Below are positions 45,738 through 55,613 of a DNA stretch of 64,000 bases, piece after piece. A program made the translations under genes and the position numbers. This DNA comes from Piscinibacter gummiphilus (lineage in GTDB: Bacteria > Pseudomonadota > Gammaproteobacteria > Burkholderiales > Burkholderiaceae_C), in assembly GCF_032681285.1 (NCBI RefSeq), contig NZ_CP136336.1, positions 1,165,001 to 1,229,000 of the forward strand. The letters run 5' to 3'. The notes under the pieces were generated by a model that did no database searches, was not told the origin of the DNA, and saw only the letters and a program-made list of their open reading frames with translations. Positions within the stretch are counted from its first letter, which is position 1, and each line of letters starts with the position of its first letter.

Positions 45738-46307
45738 ATGAACAAGGCTTTCACCAAGGAGCCGGAAGGCGACGACGACGATGACGACAGCCCCGGCCTG
45801 CCGCCATTGCCGGCCGGCACGAAAAACTACGTCACGCCCGAGGGCTACAAGCGGCTGCGCGAAGAGCTGATGACCTTGCTCGACGTGGAGCGGCCGAAGG
45901 TGGTCGAGGTGGTGTCGTGGGCCGCAAAGAACGGCGACCGCTCGGAGAACGGCGATTACCTCTACGGCAAGAAGCGCCTGCGCGAGATCGACCGCCGCAT
46001 CCGCTTCCTCACCAAGCGGCTCGACATCGCCGAGGTGGCCGACCCGTCCGCCCACTTCGGCAACGACCAGATCTTCTTCGGCGCGACGGTGACCTACGCC
46101 AACGCAGACGGCGACGAGCGCACCATCACCATCAAGGGCATCGACGAGACCGACAACCTGAAAGGCGAGGTGAGCTGGATTTCGCCGATCGCGCGCGCCC
46201 TGCTGAAGGCGAGGGTGGGTGACGAGGTGTCGCTCGTCACGCCGGGTGGGCTGGAGAAGCTGGAAGTGGTGGACGTCGTGTACCCGAAGCCCGAGCCCAA
46301 GGCATGA
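45738..46307 (+). CDS. greB: transcription elongation factor GreB
   Basis: The 189-residue factor rescues backtracked RNA polymerase by stimulating transcript cleavage. The coiled-coil domain (about 30-105) includes YVTPEGYKRLREELMTL and the tip acidic residues in NGDRSENGDYLYGKKRLREI. The C-terminal FKBP-like domain has FGATVTYANADGDE and SPIARALLKARVGDEV. An Asp-run at residues 12-17 extends the N-terminus beyond typical GreB. It converges with spoT with one base between stops. Confidence 0.93.
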   Translation: MNKAFTKEPEGDDDDDDSPGLPPLPAGTKNYVTPEGYKRLREELMTLLDVERPKVVEVVSWAAKNGDRSENGDYLYGKKRLREIDRRIRFLTKRLDIAEVADPSAHFGNDQIFFGATVTYANADGDERTITIKGIDETDNLKGEVSWISPIARALLKARVGDEVSLVTPGGLEKLEVVDVVYPKPEPKA

Positions 46308-46308
46308 C

Positions 46309-48588
46309 TCAGGGCTTCAGCCGCAACACCTTCAGCACCGCCGGCGCGCGGCGCAGCGTGCGCATCACGTCGGCCAGGTGCTGGCGGTCGCGCACGCTGA
46401 TGAGCAGGCGCAGCTCGGTGGTCTCGGCGGCGGCTTCGTCGTCCATGTCGATGTGGGAGATGTCGGCCTCGACCGAACTGACCGCCTGCGCCACCTGGGC
46501 CAGCACGCCCTTGCCGTTCTTCAGCAGGATGGTGATGCTGGTCTCGAAGGAGCGCACCGGCTCCTCGGCCCAGTCGACGGTGATCCAACGTTCGCTGTCG
46601 CGCTCGAAGAGGCGCTTGCCGACGCTGCACTCGGCGGTGTGCACCAAAAGGCCTTCGCCGCGGCCCAGGTAGCCGACGATGTCGTCGCCCGGGATGGGGC
46701 GGCAGCAGGTCGCCATCTGCACCGAGGCACCTTCGCTGCCGTCGATCACCACCAGGCCCTGGCTCGGTGTGAGGTCGTCTTGGGCGGCGTAGCGGCCCAT
46801 CGTCAGCGTGAGCGCGTCGGGCTTGGCGCCACGCTCCAGCATCAGCTGCGACAGGCGCTTGGCCACGATGATCGCGATCTTGCGGCCGAGGCCGATGTCG
46901 GTGAGCAGGTCGGCGCGGTTGCGGTTGCCGCTCCAGCGCGTGAGTGCCTGCCACAACGCGGACGCAGCGGCGTCGTTGGGGTCGGTGTCGGGCAGGGTCA
47001 TGCCCTCGGCACGCAGGGCTTGCGCGAGCAGCTTCTCGCCTAGCTGCTGCGACTCCTCCTGCTCCATGTTCTTCAGGTAGTGGCGGATCTTCGAGCGCGC
47101 ACGGCCGGTGCGCACGAAGTTCAGCCAGCCCGGGTTCGGCCGGGCGCCCGGCGCGGTGACGATCTCGACCACGTCGCCACTGCGCAGCTCGGTGCGCAAG
47201 GCCACCGGGTCGCCGTTGACCTTGGCGGCCACGCAATGGTCACCCACGTCGGAGTGGATGGCGTAGGCGAAGTCGACCGGCGTCGCACCACGCGGCAGCG
47301 CCATGATCTTCGACTTGGGCGTGAACACGTAGACCGCATCGGGGAAGAGGTCGATCTTCACGTGCTCGAGGAACTCGCTCGCGTCGCGCGTCTCGTCCTG
47401 GATGTCGACCAGCGACTGCAGCCAAAGCGCGCCCAGGCGCTGCGCGTCCTGCGGCTGGGCCGAGCCGCCGATCTTGTACATCCAGTGCGCGGCAATGCCC
47501 TTTTCGGCCACGGCGTGCATCGGCTCGGTGCGGATCTGGAACTCCACCGCCGTGCCCAGCGGGCTCACCAGTGTGGTGTGCAGCGACTGGTAGCCGTTGG
47601 CCTTGGGGATCGCGATGTAGTCCTTGAAGCGGCCGGGCAGCGGCTTGTAGAGCTGGTGCAGCACGCCGAGCGCGAGGTAACACTCGGGCAGGGTGCTGAC
47701 GACGATGCGGAAGCCGAAGATGTCGTTCACCTGCGCGAAGGTCAGGTGCTTCTCGCGCATCTTGGCGTAGATGGAAAAGAGCGTCTTCTCGCGGCCGTAC
47801 ACCTGCACCTTCTGCTTGGCGTCGCCGAAGGCCTTCTCCACTTCCTTCTGGATGCGCTCGACGATGTCGCGCCGGTAGCCGCGCGCGCGGTTGATGGCCT
47901 TCGACAGCGCCGCGTGGCGCCAGGGGCGCAGGTACTGGAACGACAGCTCCTGCAGCTCGCGGTAGGTCTGGTTCAGACCCAGGCGGTGGGCGATGGGGGC
48001 GAAGATGTCGAGCGTTTCGCGCGCGATGCGCACACGCTTGGTGGCAGCCATCGCCTCCATCGTGCGCATGTTGTGCAGGCGGTCAGCGAGCTTGATGAGG
48101 ATCACGCGCACATCGCGCGCCATCGCCAGCAGCATCTTGCGGAAGGACTCCGCCTGTGACTCTTCCTTGGTCGAGAACTGGATCTTGTCCAGCTTCGTGA
48201 GGCCGTCGACCAGGTCGGCGGTGGCGCCGCCGAAGCGCTCGATCAGCTCGACCTTGGTGACGCCGCAGTCTTCCATCGCGTCGTGCATGAGCGCGGCCAT
48301 GATGGCCTGCGCATCGAGCTTCCAGTCGGCGCATAGGCCGGCCACGGCGATGGGGTGGGTGATGTAGGGCTCGCCGCTCGCCCGGAACTGGCCCAGGTGG
48401 GCTTCGTCGGCGAAACGATAGGCCTCGCGCACCCGCTTGATGTCGGCGGCATCGAGGTAGTCGAGCTTCTTGACCAGCGTGGCGAAGGAGGCCGCAGCGG
48501 CATCGCTCACCGTGGGCGGCGGCGCTTCGCGCGCACGCCGACCCACGCCGGTGGCGGCGTCGCGGATCCAGGTGATGGGGCTGGCCAT
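46309..48588 (-). CDS. spoT: bifunctional (p)ppGpp synthetase/hydrolase SpoT
   Basis: The 759-residue protein makes and degrades the alarmone (p)ppGpp. The hydrolase HD site is complete: His102-Asp103 and Glu106-Asp107 in AALMHDAMEDC. The synthetase domain has the RFKD motif (near 318) of bifunctional Rel/SpoT proteins, not the EXDD of RelA, and NGYQSLHT. TGS (about 410-465) and a C-terminal ACT domain (about 685-755) follow. Order gmk-rpoZ-spoT is conserved in proteobacteria. It ends one base from greB. Confidence 0.95.
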   Translation of the reverse strand: MASPITWIRDAATGVGRRAREAPPPTVSDAAAASFATLVKKLDYLDAADIKRVREAYRFADEAHLGQFRASGEPYITHPIAVAGLCADWKLDAQAIMAALMHDAMEDCGVTKVELIERFGGATADLVDGLTKLDKIQFSTKEESQAESFRKMLLAMARDVRVILIKLADRLHNMRTMEAMAATKRVRIARETLDIFAPIAHRLGLNQTYRELQELSFQYLRPWRHAALSKAINRARGYRRDIVERIQKEVEKAFGDAKQKVQVYGREKTLFSIYAKMREKHLTFAQVNDIFGFRIVVSTLPECYLALGVLHQLYKPLPGRFKDYIAIPKANGYQSLHTTLVSPLGTAVEFQIRTEPMHAVAEKGIAAHWMYKIGGSAQPQDAQRLGALWLQSLVDIQDETRDASEFLEHVKIDLFPDAVYVFTPKSKIMALPRGATPVDFAYAIHSDVGDHCVAAKVNGDPVALRTELRSGDVVEIVTAPGARPNPGWLNFVRTGRARSKIRHYLKNMEQEESQQLGEKLLAQALRAEGMTLPDTDPNDAAASALWQALTRWSGNRNRADLLTDIGLGRKIAIIVAKRLSQLMLERGAKPDALTLTMGRYAAQDDLTPSQGLVVIDGSEGASVQMATCCRPIPGDDIVGYLGRGEGLLVHTAECSVGKRLFERDSERWITVDWAEEPVRSFETSITILLKNGKGVLAQVAQAVSSVEADISHIDMDDEAAAETTELRLLISVRDRQHLADVMRTLRRAPAVLKVLRLKP

Positions 48589-48640
48589 GCCCCGAATTTA
48601 TCGCGGATTGCCGGGCGTCGCCCCGGGCGGCACAAATGGA

Positions 48641-48660
48641 AACGGCCCCGAAGGGCCGTT
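48641..48660 (-). terminator. hairpin between rpoZ and spoT
   Basis: AACGGCCC/GGGCCGTT is a perfect 8-bp stem; on the minus strand its loop is TTCG. It lies 25 bases past the rpoZ stop. The following bases on the minus strand (TCCATTTG) are not a T-run, so it probably attenuates or stabilises rather than fully terminates. Confidence 0.55.
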
Positions 48661-48684
48661 GTCTTCAAAGCTGCCGAATCTGAC

Positions 48685-48888
48685 TCAGACCGGCACCTTG
48701 CGCAGCATCTCGACGCCCACCTCGCCTGCGGCGATTTCGCGCAGGGCGGTCACGCCGGGCTTGTTCTTCGTCTCGATCTTGGGGGCGTGACCCTGGCTCA
48801 GCATGCGGGCGCGGTAGGTCGCGGCGAGCACCAGCTGGAAGCGGTTGGGGATCTTGGTCAGGCAGTCTTCGACGGTGATGCGGGCCAT
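48685..48888 (-). CDS. rpoZ: RNA polymerase omega subunit
   Basis: The 67-residue subunit starts [20 protein letters not shown], the near-invariant omega N-terminus, then [15 protein letters not shown]. It binds the beta-prime subunit, aids core assembly and forms one of the ppGpp sites on polymerase. The C-terminus is short and ends EMLRKVPV. It lies between gmk and spoT on the same strand, linking it to stringent control. Confidence 0.96.
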   Translation of the reverse strand: MARITVEDCLTKIPNRFQLVLAATYRARMLSQGHAPKIETKNKPGVTALREIAAGEVGVEMLRKVPV

Positions 48889-48914
48889 GCGGTACTCCGT
48901 GGGTCTAGCGGGGG

Positions 48915-49535
48915 TCAATCGAGGTTCAGCGCGGCAAAGACAGAGGGTTTGCTTCGACGCAAGGCAGCGTATTTGAGGCGCTGCGAGTGGACGATGGCTT
49001 TCAGGTCGAAAAGCGCCGTCTCGAAAAGAGCGTTGATTATAACGAAGTCGAAATGCCGGGCCTGGGCCACCTCGATGCGTGCGTTCTTCAGGCGCTCGGC
49101 GATGACCTCGGGGTGGTCTTCGCCGCGGCGTGTCAGGCGTTGGGCCAGTTCGTCCCAGCTGGGGGGCAGGATGAAGATCAGCACCGCGTTCGGGAAGATC
49201 TGCTTGATCTGCAGGGCGCCCTGGTAGTCGATCTCCAGGATCACATCCTCGCCGCCGGCAATGCGCTTCTCGACCTCGGCGCGCGACGTGCCGTAGCGGT
49301 TGCCGTGCACCTCGGCATGCTCGAGAAAGTCTCCTCGGGAGATCTTTTCGCGGAATGTCGCGTCGTCGATGAAGTAGTACTCGCGGCCTTCCTGTTCCTG
49401 CCCGCGTGGAGCGCGGGTCGTGTGGGAGATCGACACGACGAGGTGTGAATCCAGCTCCAGTAGCGCCTTGACCAGGCTCGATTTGCCGGCGCCGCTGGGC
49501 GCCGCCACCACGAAGAGATTGCCGGGATAGTCCAT
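48915..49535 (-). CDS. gmk: guanylate kinase
   Basis: The 206-residue enzyme phosphorylates GMP to GDP with ATP. The P-loop APSGAGKSS is at residues 12-20, followed by the GMP-binding [20 protein letters not shown] and [14 protein letters not shown]. Length and motifs are normal. It lies 26 bases before rpoZ and 42 bases after the Mrp antiporter G gene on the same strand, so read-through from that operon is possible. Confidence 0.95.
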   Translation of the reverse strand: MDYPGNLFVVAAPSGAGKSSLVKALLELDSHLVVSISHTTRAPRGQEQEGREYYFIDDATFREKISRGDFLEHAEVHGNRYGTSRAEVEKRIAGGEDVILEIDYQGALQIKQIFPNAVLIFILPPSWDELAQRLTRRGEDHPEVIAERLKNARIEVAQARHFDFVIINALFETALFDLKAIVHSQRLKYAALRRSKPSVFAALNLD

Positions 49536-49577
49536 CCCGGAATTTTGCCTGCGAAGTCGGTCGACCGGGTAAGAGCG

Positions 49578-49910
49578 TCAGCCTTCCTCGCCGAGCGGCG
49601 GCGGGAGGGCATCCCCGGCCTGGCGGCGGCGGAACAGTGCGGCGCGTGCCAGCACGATGGTCGTCACCGGCGCGGTGATCGACAGCACGATGATGATCAG
49701 CCACACATGCAGCGACAGCGAGCCGGCGCGTGTGCTGAAGTGCACGATTGACGCCAGGCTCACCACCCAGGCCGCCAGTGTGGACGCGAGCGCCGGGGCA
49801 TGCATGCGGGCGAAGAAATCGGGCAGGCGCGCCAAGCCCAGCGCGGCGACGAGCACGATCACGCCGCTCGAGAGCAGCAGCAGCGCGACCACCACTTCGG
49901 CGACGATCAT
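49578..49910 (-). CDS. mnhG: Mrp/Pha cation:proton antiporter subunit G
   Basis: The 110-residue protein has three membrane segments; [20 protein letters not shown] is the MnhG/PhaG signature. The C-terminal tail is polar ([17 protein letters not shown]). It is the last subunit of a six-gene antiporter and overlaps mnhF by 4 bases. Confidence 0.9.
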   Translation of the reverse strand: MIVAEVVVALLLLSSGVIVLVAALGLARLPDFFARMHAPALASTLAAWVVSLASIVHFSTRAGSLSLHVWLIIIVLSITAPVTTIVLARAALFRRRQAGDALPPPLGEEG

Positions 49911-50185
49911 TCGATCACCTCCCCGCGCAGCAGGAACTTGGCCAGCGCCACCGACCCCACGAAGCCGAACAGCACCATCAGCAGCGCGCCCTCGAAATAC
50001 ATCTCGCTGTCATAGCGGATGGCGAGCACCAGCATCAGCAGCATGCCCACGACGTACATGAAATCGAGGGCCAGCACGCGGTCCTGCGCGCTTGGGCCGC
50101 GCAGCAGGCGCACCAATCCGATGCCGATCGCGGCCATGTACATCAGCAGCGTGGCCGTGATGGCCAGCGAGAGCAGGGTGCTCAT
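49907..50185 (-). CDS. mnhF: Mrp/Pha cation:proton antiporter subunit F
   Basis: The 92-residue, three-helix protein has [20 protein letters not shown], the conserved MnhF/PhaF segment (GPxxxDRVLALD). It starts at ATG 50185, overlapping the subunit E stop by 4 bases. It works in the hydrophobic Mrp complex, which swaps Na+ or K+ for H+. Confidence 0.9.
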   Translation of the reverse strand: MSTLLSLAITATLLMYMAAIGIGLVRLLRGPSAQDRVLALDFMYVVGMLLMLVLAIRYDSEMYFEGALLMVLFGFVGSVALAKFLLRGEVIE

Positions 50186-50670
50186 CCGAAAACGTCCTTC
50201 AGCGGTTGTTCGTAGTCGGCCTTGAAGTGGGTGATGAAGCGGGCTTCGTCGTCGAGGTCGAAGACGTGCAGCAGCAGGGTGCTGCGGTCGGGTGCCAGCT
50301 CGCACCACACGGTGCCGGGGATGACCGCGGTGATCATCGCGAGGGCCGCGAGCCCGTGCAGGTCGTGCAGATCGAGCGGCACCACCACGAAGGCGCTGCG
50401 GGGCGGCCGGCGGCTGGCGCGAAACACGCCGAGCGCCACGTCGATGGCCGAGCGCACCACGTCGCGGCCCACGCGCAGCACCAGCGCCGCGAGCCGGCCC
50501 CAATGGCGCAGCGGGCCCGGCGCGGGTCGCAGCGGCGCCATCAGCAAGGGCAGCAGCACCGCGGCGAGCAGGCCCAGCAGCACCTCGCCGACGCTGGTGC
50601 TCCGCGCAAGCAGCAGCCAGCCGCAGAAAAGGCCGAGCGACAGCCACGGCGACGGCAGCAGGCGTTTCAT
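50182..50670 (-). CDS. mnhE: Mrp/Pha cation:proton antiporter subunit E
   Basis: The 162-residue protein has two or three N-terminal membrane segments and a C-terminal cytoplasmic domain: RDVVRSAIDVALGVFRASRR, ALAMITAVIPGTVWCELAPD and LLLHVFDLDDE, all typical of MnhE/PhaE. It overlaps both neighbours by 4 bases. Confidence 0.9.
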   Translation of the reverse strand: MKRLLPSPWLSLGLFCGWLLLARSTSVGEVLLGLLAAVLLPLLMAPLRPAPGPLRHWGRLAALVLRVGRDVVRSAIDVALGVFRASRRPPRSAFVVVPLDLHDLHGLAALAMITAVIPGTVWCELAPDRSTLLLHVFDLDDEARFITHFKADYEQPLKDVFG

Positions 50671-52313
50671 CGGCCGCTCCCTGGGGCTTGCACGGGCCGG
50701 GCATCCATCACGGCCTTGATGTAGAGCCCGGGCTCATGCAGCGCTTCTGCGGTGGCACGGGTATAGACGAGCGCGCGCTCGCCGTGGGCCACCATCGCCA
50801 CGGCGGCGACCAGCAGGCCGGCGATGGGAAGCGTCTCGGCCACCCGCAGGCGGGGCGACGGGCGCTCGATGCCGGCCCAGAAATGGCGAATGCCGATGCG
50901 CATGAGCGCGGTGGCGCCGAGCAGGCCCGAGACGATCAGCAAGGCGAAGAGGGTCCAGGCCGGCGCGCTGCGCAGCTCCAGCAATGCGCTCAGCATCGCG
51001 AGTTTCGCGACGAAGCCCGACAGCGGTGGAAGGCCCGCGACCACCATCGCGCACACCGTGAACGTCACGCCGAGGAATGCGAGCGCGGCGGGGATGGCGC
51101 GGCCGGTCAGCGCCCGTTCGTCGTCGTCGAGGTTGGTGCCCTGCGGAGGCTCGGCGTCGATGAAGGCGGGCAGGGCGTCACCGCCTGCATCGACCTCTTC
51201 CGGGCCGACCTCGACCTCGCGGCTGCGCTCCAGCAACTCCACCAGCAGGAAGAGCGCGCATCCGGCCAGGGTGGAACTGGCCAAGTAGAAGAGCGCGCCG
51301 CCGCTCAGGGCCGGGTCGTCGAAGCCGACGGCGGCGATCAGCGTGCCCGACGAGGCGATCACGCTGAAGCCGGCCAGCCGCGCGAGCTGCTGCGAGGCCA
51401 GCATGCCGATCGCGCCAAAGGCGAGCGTGGCCAACCCACCCCAGACCAGAACCTCGCCGCCGAACGAGGCCGAGGCGCCGGCATCGGCCGGGAAGCAGAG
51501 CGTCCAGAGGCGCAGGACCGCGTACACCCCGACCTTGGTGAGGATGGCGAAGAGCGCGGCCACCGGCGCGCTCGCTGCGGCGTAGGCGGGCGGCAACCAG
51601 GCGTTGAGCGGCCACAGCGCCGCCTTGGCGAGGAAGGCGATGGCGAGGATGGCCGCGCCCGCATGCAGCAAGCCGCGGTCGCTCTCGGGCACCAGCGGCA
51701 GCTTGTGCGCGATGTCGGCCATGTTGAGCGTGCCGGTCACGCCGTAGAGCACCGCCACGCCGATCAGGAAGAGCAGCGAGGCCGCCAGGTTGATCGCGAT
51801 GTAGTGCAGCCCGGCGCGCACCCGCGCCAGGCCGCCTCCGTGCAGCAGCAGGCCGTAGCTTGCCGCCAGCAGCACCTCGAAGAAGACGAAGAGGTTGAAG
51901 AGGTCGGCGGTAAGGAAGGCGCCGTACAGCCCCATCAACTGCAGCTGAAACAGCACATGGAAATACACGCCCGCGTGCTGCCACCGCGCCAGGGCATATA
52001 GCAGCGTGGCCAGGCCGATGGCGCCGGTGAGCACCGCCATCAGCGCCGAGAGCCGGTCGGCCACGAGCACGATGCCGAAGGGCACCGGCCAGTTGCCCGG
52101 CAGGTAGATGCCGAAGGCCGAGGGCGCCTGTTCGGCCGCCCGCAGCAGCAGAAGCACCGCCACCGCCAGGCCGAGGGCGGTGGAGGCGAGGTTGATGACG
52201 CTCTTGAGCCCGCGCCGGCCTTCGCCCAGCATGAGCATCAGCGCCGCGGTGGCCAGCGGCAGCAACACCGGCAGCACCACCAGGTGGTGGGCCGAGTACT
52301 CCACCTGGATCAC
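50667..52313 (-). CDS. mnhD: Mrp/Pha cation:proton antiporter subunit D
   Basis: The 548-residue protein has about 14 membrane helices and is related to complex I NuoM/NuoN. FLTADLFNLFVFFEVLLAAS includes the key Glu of the proton path, and FLAKAALWPLNAWLPPAYAA the conserved Lys. A polar insert near residues 365-400 (SREVEVGPEEVDAGGDALPA) is hydrophilic and longer than usual. Overlaps on both sides indicate one operon. Confidence 0.93.
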   Translation of the reverse strand: MIQVEYSAHHLVVLPVLLPLATAALMLMLGEGRRGLKSVINLASTALGLAVAVLLLLRAAEQAPSAFGIYLPGNWPVPFGIVLVADRLSALMAVLTGAIGLATLLYALARWQHAGVYFHVLFQLQLMGLYGAFLTADLFNLFVFFEVLLAASYGLLLHGGGLARVRAGLHYIAINLAASLLFLIGVAVLYGVTGTLNMADIAHKLPLVPESDRGLLHAGAAILAIAFLAKAALWPLNAWLPPAYAAASAPVAALFAILTKVGVYAVLRLWTLCFPADAGASASFGGEVLVWGGLATLAFGAIGMLASQQLARLAGFSVIASSGTLIAAVGFDDPALSGGALFYLASSTLAGCALFLLVELLERSREVEVGPEEVDAGGDALPAFIDAEPPQGTNLDDDERALTGRAIPAALAFLGVTFTVCAMVVAGLPPLSGFVAKLAMLSALLELRSAPAWTLFALLIVSGLLGATALMRIGIRHFWAGIERPSPRLRVAETLPIAGLLVAAVAMVAHGERALVYTRATAEALHEPGLYIKAVMDARPVQAPGSGR

Positions 52314-52654
52314 GGCCGTTCCTCCTGCCCGTCCACGTGGTCACCGCCCGTCAACCCCCGCAGGGCAAGCAGCACCACGAGGAAGAGCGCCGTCGTCGCA
52401 AAGCCGATGACGATGGCGGTGAGCACCAGCGATTGCGGCACCGGGTCGCTGTAGTGCGCCAAGTCGGCCGGAAGCCCGGCCTTCACGATGGGCTCGCGGC
52501 CGATGGCCAGGCTGCCCACGCTGAAGATGAAGAGGTTGATCGCATACGACAGCAGCGAGAGACCGATCAATACCTGGAAGGTCCGGGGCCGGAGCACCAG
52601 CCACACACCCGCGCCGGCCAGCACGCCGATTGCGATCGACACCACGGCTTCCAT
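52310..52654 (-). CDS. mnhC: Mrp/Pha cation:proton antiporter subunit C
   Basis: The 114-residue protein resembles NuoK with three membrane helices; VLIGLSLLSYAINLFIFSVG and DPVPQSLVLTAIVIGFATTA are its conserved parts. It starts directly after the fused AB gene ends and overlaps mnhD by 4 bases. Confidence 0.92.
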   Translation of the reverse strand: MEAVVSIAIGVLAGAGVWLVLRPRTFQVLIGLSLLSYAINLFIFSVGSLAIGREPIVKAGLPADLAHYSDPVPQSLVLTAIVIGFATTALFLVVLLALRGLTGGDHVDGQEERP

Positions 52655-55561
52655 TCAGGGCTTCTCCTTCTCGTGGGCATCGTCGGCCGCGGCGGCCTGC
52701 TGCCGGCTCGCGCGCAGCGACTGGTGGGCAATGGCGGTGAGCAGCAGCAGCGTGGCGCCCACCACCACCGAGAACACGCCCAGGTCGAAGAGCGCCGCCG
52801 TGGGCAGGTGCACGTCGCCGACCAGCGGCCAGTGCACATGCATCGTGTGCGTGGTGAGGAATGGGTGACCGAGCGCGAGCGAGCCGAGGCCGGTGCCGAG
52901 CGCCATCAGCAGGCCGAAGGCAATCCAGCGCGGAGGCCGCAGACGCATGCGCGCCTCCACCCAGCGCGTGCCGCCCACCATGTATTGCGCGATGAACGCG
53001 ATGGCCACCACCAGCCCGGCGACGAAGCCGCCACCCGGCTCGTTGTGCCCGCGCATGAAGAGATGGAAGGCGAAGAGCCCCGCGACCGGCAGCAACAGGC
53101 GCACGAGCACGGCCGGCACCTCCAGGTATTCCTGCAGGCGGTCGGTGTCTTCGGCGCGGTCGGTGAGGTCGCGGCCCATGCCGCGCACACGCTGCTGCAC
53201 CGGCTGGTCGATGGTCTCCTGCGGCGGGCGGAAGCGCCGCAGCAGCGCGTACACCGTGATGCCGACGATGCCCAGCACGGTGATCTCACCGAGCGTGTCG
53301 AAAGCACGGAAGTCCACAAGCATCACGTTGACCACGTTGGTGCCGCCTCCGCCGGGCAGCGCCTGCTCCAGGAAGTAGGGCGCGATCGACAGTGGCGCCG
53401 TGCGGGTGAGCAGCGCATACGAGAGTGTGGCGAGGCCGACGCCGATCAGCACCGCGAGCACGATGTCGCGGCGTCGGCGCCACCAGGCGCGCAGGGCGAT
53501 GCGCGGGTCGTCCTGCGCCACGCGCTTGGGCATCCAGCGCAGGCCGAGCAGGAAGAGCACCAGCGTCACCACCTCCACCGCGAGCTGCGTGAGCGCGAGG
53601 TCGGGTGCCGAGAACCAGGCGAAGGTGATGCACACCGCCAGGCCCACCACCCCGAGCATCGTGAGGGCCGCGAGCCGGTGGAACTTGGCCTGGTAGGCCG
53701 CCCCCACCGCGCACACGCAGGCGACGGCCCACATCAGCACGAACTCCGGCGTGGCCGGCACACGCGCCCGGTCGCCCCATTCCAGCGGCACGATCAGCGC
53801 CGAGCCCAGGCCGGCGAGCCCGGCGATCAGCAGCATGACGAAGAGCTGCGGCTGCAGGCGCCGCGTGCTCAGCCCGCGCAGCAGGTGCGAAGAGCCACGC
53901 GTGAGGCCGGCCAGCGCCGCTTCGAAGAGGCGCTTGCCGTCCAGCCCCTGCAGCAGCGGAGCGCCGCGCGTGCGGCGCTGCTTGAAGCGCGTGGCAAAGC
54001 GCAGGTAGATCACCGTGCCCGCCACCAGCGCCACCAGGCTCATCACGAGCGGCGTGTTGAAGCCGTGCCAGATCGCGAGGCTGTACTCGGGCAGCACGCC
54101 GCCCACCACCGGTTGCGCCGCCGTGGCCAGGAGCGGTCCGACCGACCAGGCCGGCAGCGTGCCCACCACCACGCAGGCCAGCACCAGCAGTTCGACCGGC
54201 ACCCGCATCCAGTGCACCGGCTCATGCGGCTGGCGCGGGCAATCGGGCGGCGCGCCGAAGAAGACGTCGTGCCCGAAGCGCAACGAATAGACCACCGCGA
54301 ACACTCCGGCCAGCGTGGCGAGTGCGGGCAGGCCGTATTCGACCGCCGGGCTCGCGCTCACGAACACGGTCTCGGCGAAGAACATCTCCTTCGACAGGAA
54401 GCCATTGAGCAGCGGCACGCCGGCCATCGCTGCACAGGCCACGATGGCGAGCGTGCCGGTGATGGGCATCGCGCGGTAGAGGCCATCGAGGCGGCGCATG
54501 TCGCGCGTGCCGGTCTCGTGGTCGATGATGCCCACCGACATGAAGAGCGACGCCTTGAACGTCGCGTGGTTCATCATGTGGAAGACCGCCGCCACTGCCG
54601 CGAGCGGGCTGTTCAGGCCCAGCAGCAGGGTGATGAGCCCGAGATGGCTGATGGTCGAGTAGGCGAGCAGGCCTTTCAGGTCGTTCTGGAACATCGCCGC
54701 GTAGGCACCCAGCAGCAGCGTGGCCAGGCCCGCGCCGCCGACGATCCAGAACCATGCCTCGGTGCCGGCCAGCGCCGGCCACAGGCGCGCGAGCAGAAAG
54801 ACGCCCGCCTTCACCATCGTGGCCGAGTGCAGGTAGGCCGAGACCGGCGTGGGCGCCGCCATCGCATGCGGCAGCCAGAAGTGGAAGGGGAACTGCGCGC
54901 TCTTGGTCAGCGCGCCCAGCAGCACCAAGCCGAGCGCCAGCGGGTACAGCGCATGGGCGCGGATGCGGTCGCCTGAGGCGAGCACGGCATCGAGTTCCAG
55001 GCTGCCGGCGATGTGGCCGAGCAGCAGCACGCCGGCCAGCAGCGCAAGGCCGCCGGTGGCAGTGACGGTGAAGGCCATGCGCGCGCCGCGGCGGGCGTCT
55101 TTGCGGTGCGTCCAGTAGCCGATCAGGAGGAAGGAGAAGACGCTCGTCAGCTCCCAGAAGACGACGAGCTGCACCAGGTTGCCCGACAGCACCACGCCGA
55201 GCATCGCGCCCATGAAGCCGAGCAGCAGCGAGTAGAAGCGCGCAGCCGGGTCTTCCGGCGAGAGGTAGTAGCGGGCATACACGATGACCAGGAGCCCCAT
55301 GCCGCTGACCAGCATGCCGAACATCCAGGCGAAGCCGTCGATGCGCACGATGAGGTCCAGCCCGAGGCTCGTGAGCCAGGGCACTCGCTCGACGACCACG
55401 GCGCCGGCCGCGACCTGCGGGTACAGCAGTGCCAGCGGCACCGCGACGGCCAGCGACACCAGCGCGGCCCACGAAGACTCGAGGTTGCGGGCGTTGGTCG
55501 GCAGAAGGGCCGCGACCACGCACCCGACGAACGGCAACAGCAGGAGCAGCATCGGCGACAT
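52655..55561 (-). CDS. mnhA: Mrp/Pha cation:proton antiporter fused subunits A and B
   Basis: The 968-residue protein fuses subunit A, related to NuoL (about 1-780: LVQLVVFWELTSVFSFLLIG, KSAQFPFHFWLPHAMAAPTP), with subunit B (about 820-950: FHLFMRGHNEPGGGFVAGLV). This A-B fusion defines group 2 Mrp systems such as Pha of rhizobia. A second start nine bases on (ATG 55552) is possible. It is the first gene of the operon and lies 52 bases after yicC on the same strand. Confidence 0.93.
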   Translation of the reverse strand: MSPMLLLLLPFVGCVVAALLPTNARNLESSWAALVSLAVAVPLALLYPQVAAGAVVVERVPWLTSLGLDLIVRIDGFAWMFGMLVSGMGLLVIVYARYYLSPEDPAARFYSLLLGFMGAMLGVVLSGNLVQLVVFWELTSVFSFLLIGYWTHRKDARRGARMAFTVTATGGLALLAGVLLLGHIAGSLELDAVLASGDRIRAHALYPLALGLVLLGALTKSAQFPFHFWLPHAMAAPTPVSAYLHSATMVKAGVFLLARLWPALAGTEAWFWIVGGAGLATLLLGAYAAMFQNDLKGLLAYSTISHLGLITLLLGLNSPLAAVAAVFHMMNHATFKASLFMSVGIIDHETGTRDMRRLDGLYRAMPITGTLAIVACAAMAGVPLLNGFLSKEMFFAETVFVSASPAVEYGLPALATLAGVFAVVYSLRFGHDVFFGAPPDCPRQPHEPVHWMRVPVELLVLACVVVGTLPAWSVGPLLATAAQPVVGGVLPEYSLAIWHGFNTPLVMSLVALVAGTVIYLRFATRFKQRRTRGAPLLQGLDGKRLFEAALAGLTRGSSHLLRGLSTRRLQPQLFVMLLIAGLAGLGSALIVPLEWGDRARVPATPEFVLMWAVACVCAVGAAYQAKFHRLAALTMLGVVGLAVCITFAWFSAPDLALTQLAVEVVTLVLFLLGLRWMPKRVAQDDPRIALRAWWRRRRDIVLAVLIGVGLATLSYALLTRTAPLSIAPYFLEQALPGGGGTNVVNVMLVDFRAFDTLGEITVLGIVGITVYALLRRFRPPQETIDQPVQQRVRGMGRDLTDRAEDTDRLQEYLEVPAVLVRLLLPVAGLFAFHLFMRGHNEPGGGFVAGLVVAIAFIAQYMVGGTRWVEARMRLRPPRWIAFGLLMALGTGLGSLALGHPFLTTHTMHVHWPLVGDVHLPTAALFDLGVFSVVVGATLLLLTAIAHQSLRASRQQAAAADDAHEKEKP

Positions 55562-55613
55562 CGGCGGGCAGTGTAGGAGATGCCCTGCGCCGAGCGGCCA
55601 CTGCCGCGTGGGG

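Noticed and set aside
52337..54976. 879-residue plus-strand open frame opposite the antiporter gene
   Set aside because: Dominated by His, Arg, Gln and Glu with no domain; typical third-position GC shadow of membrane protein genes.
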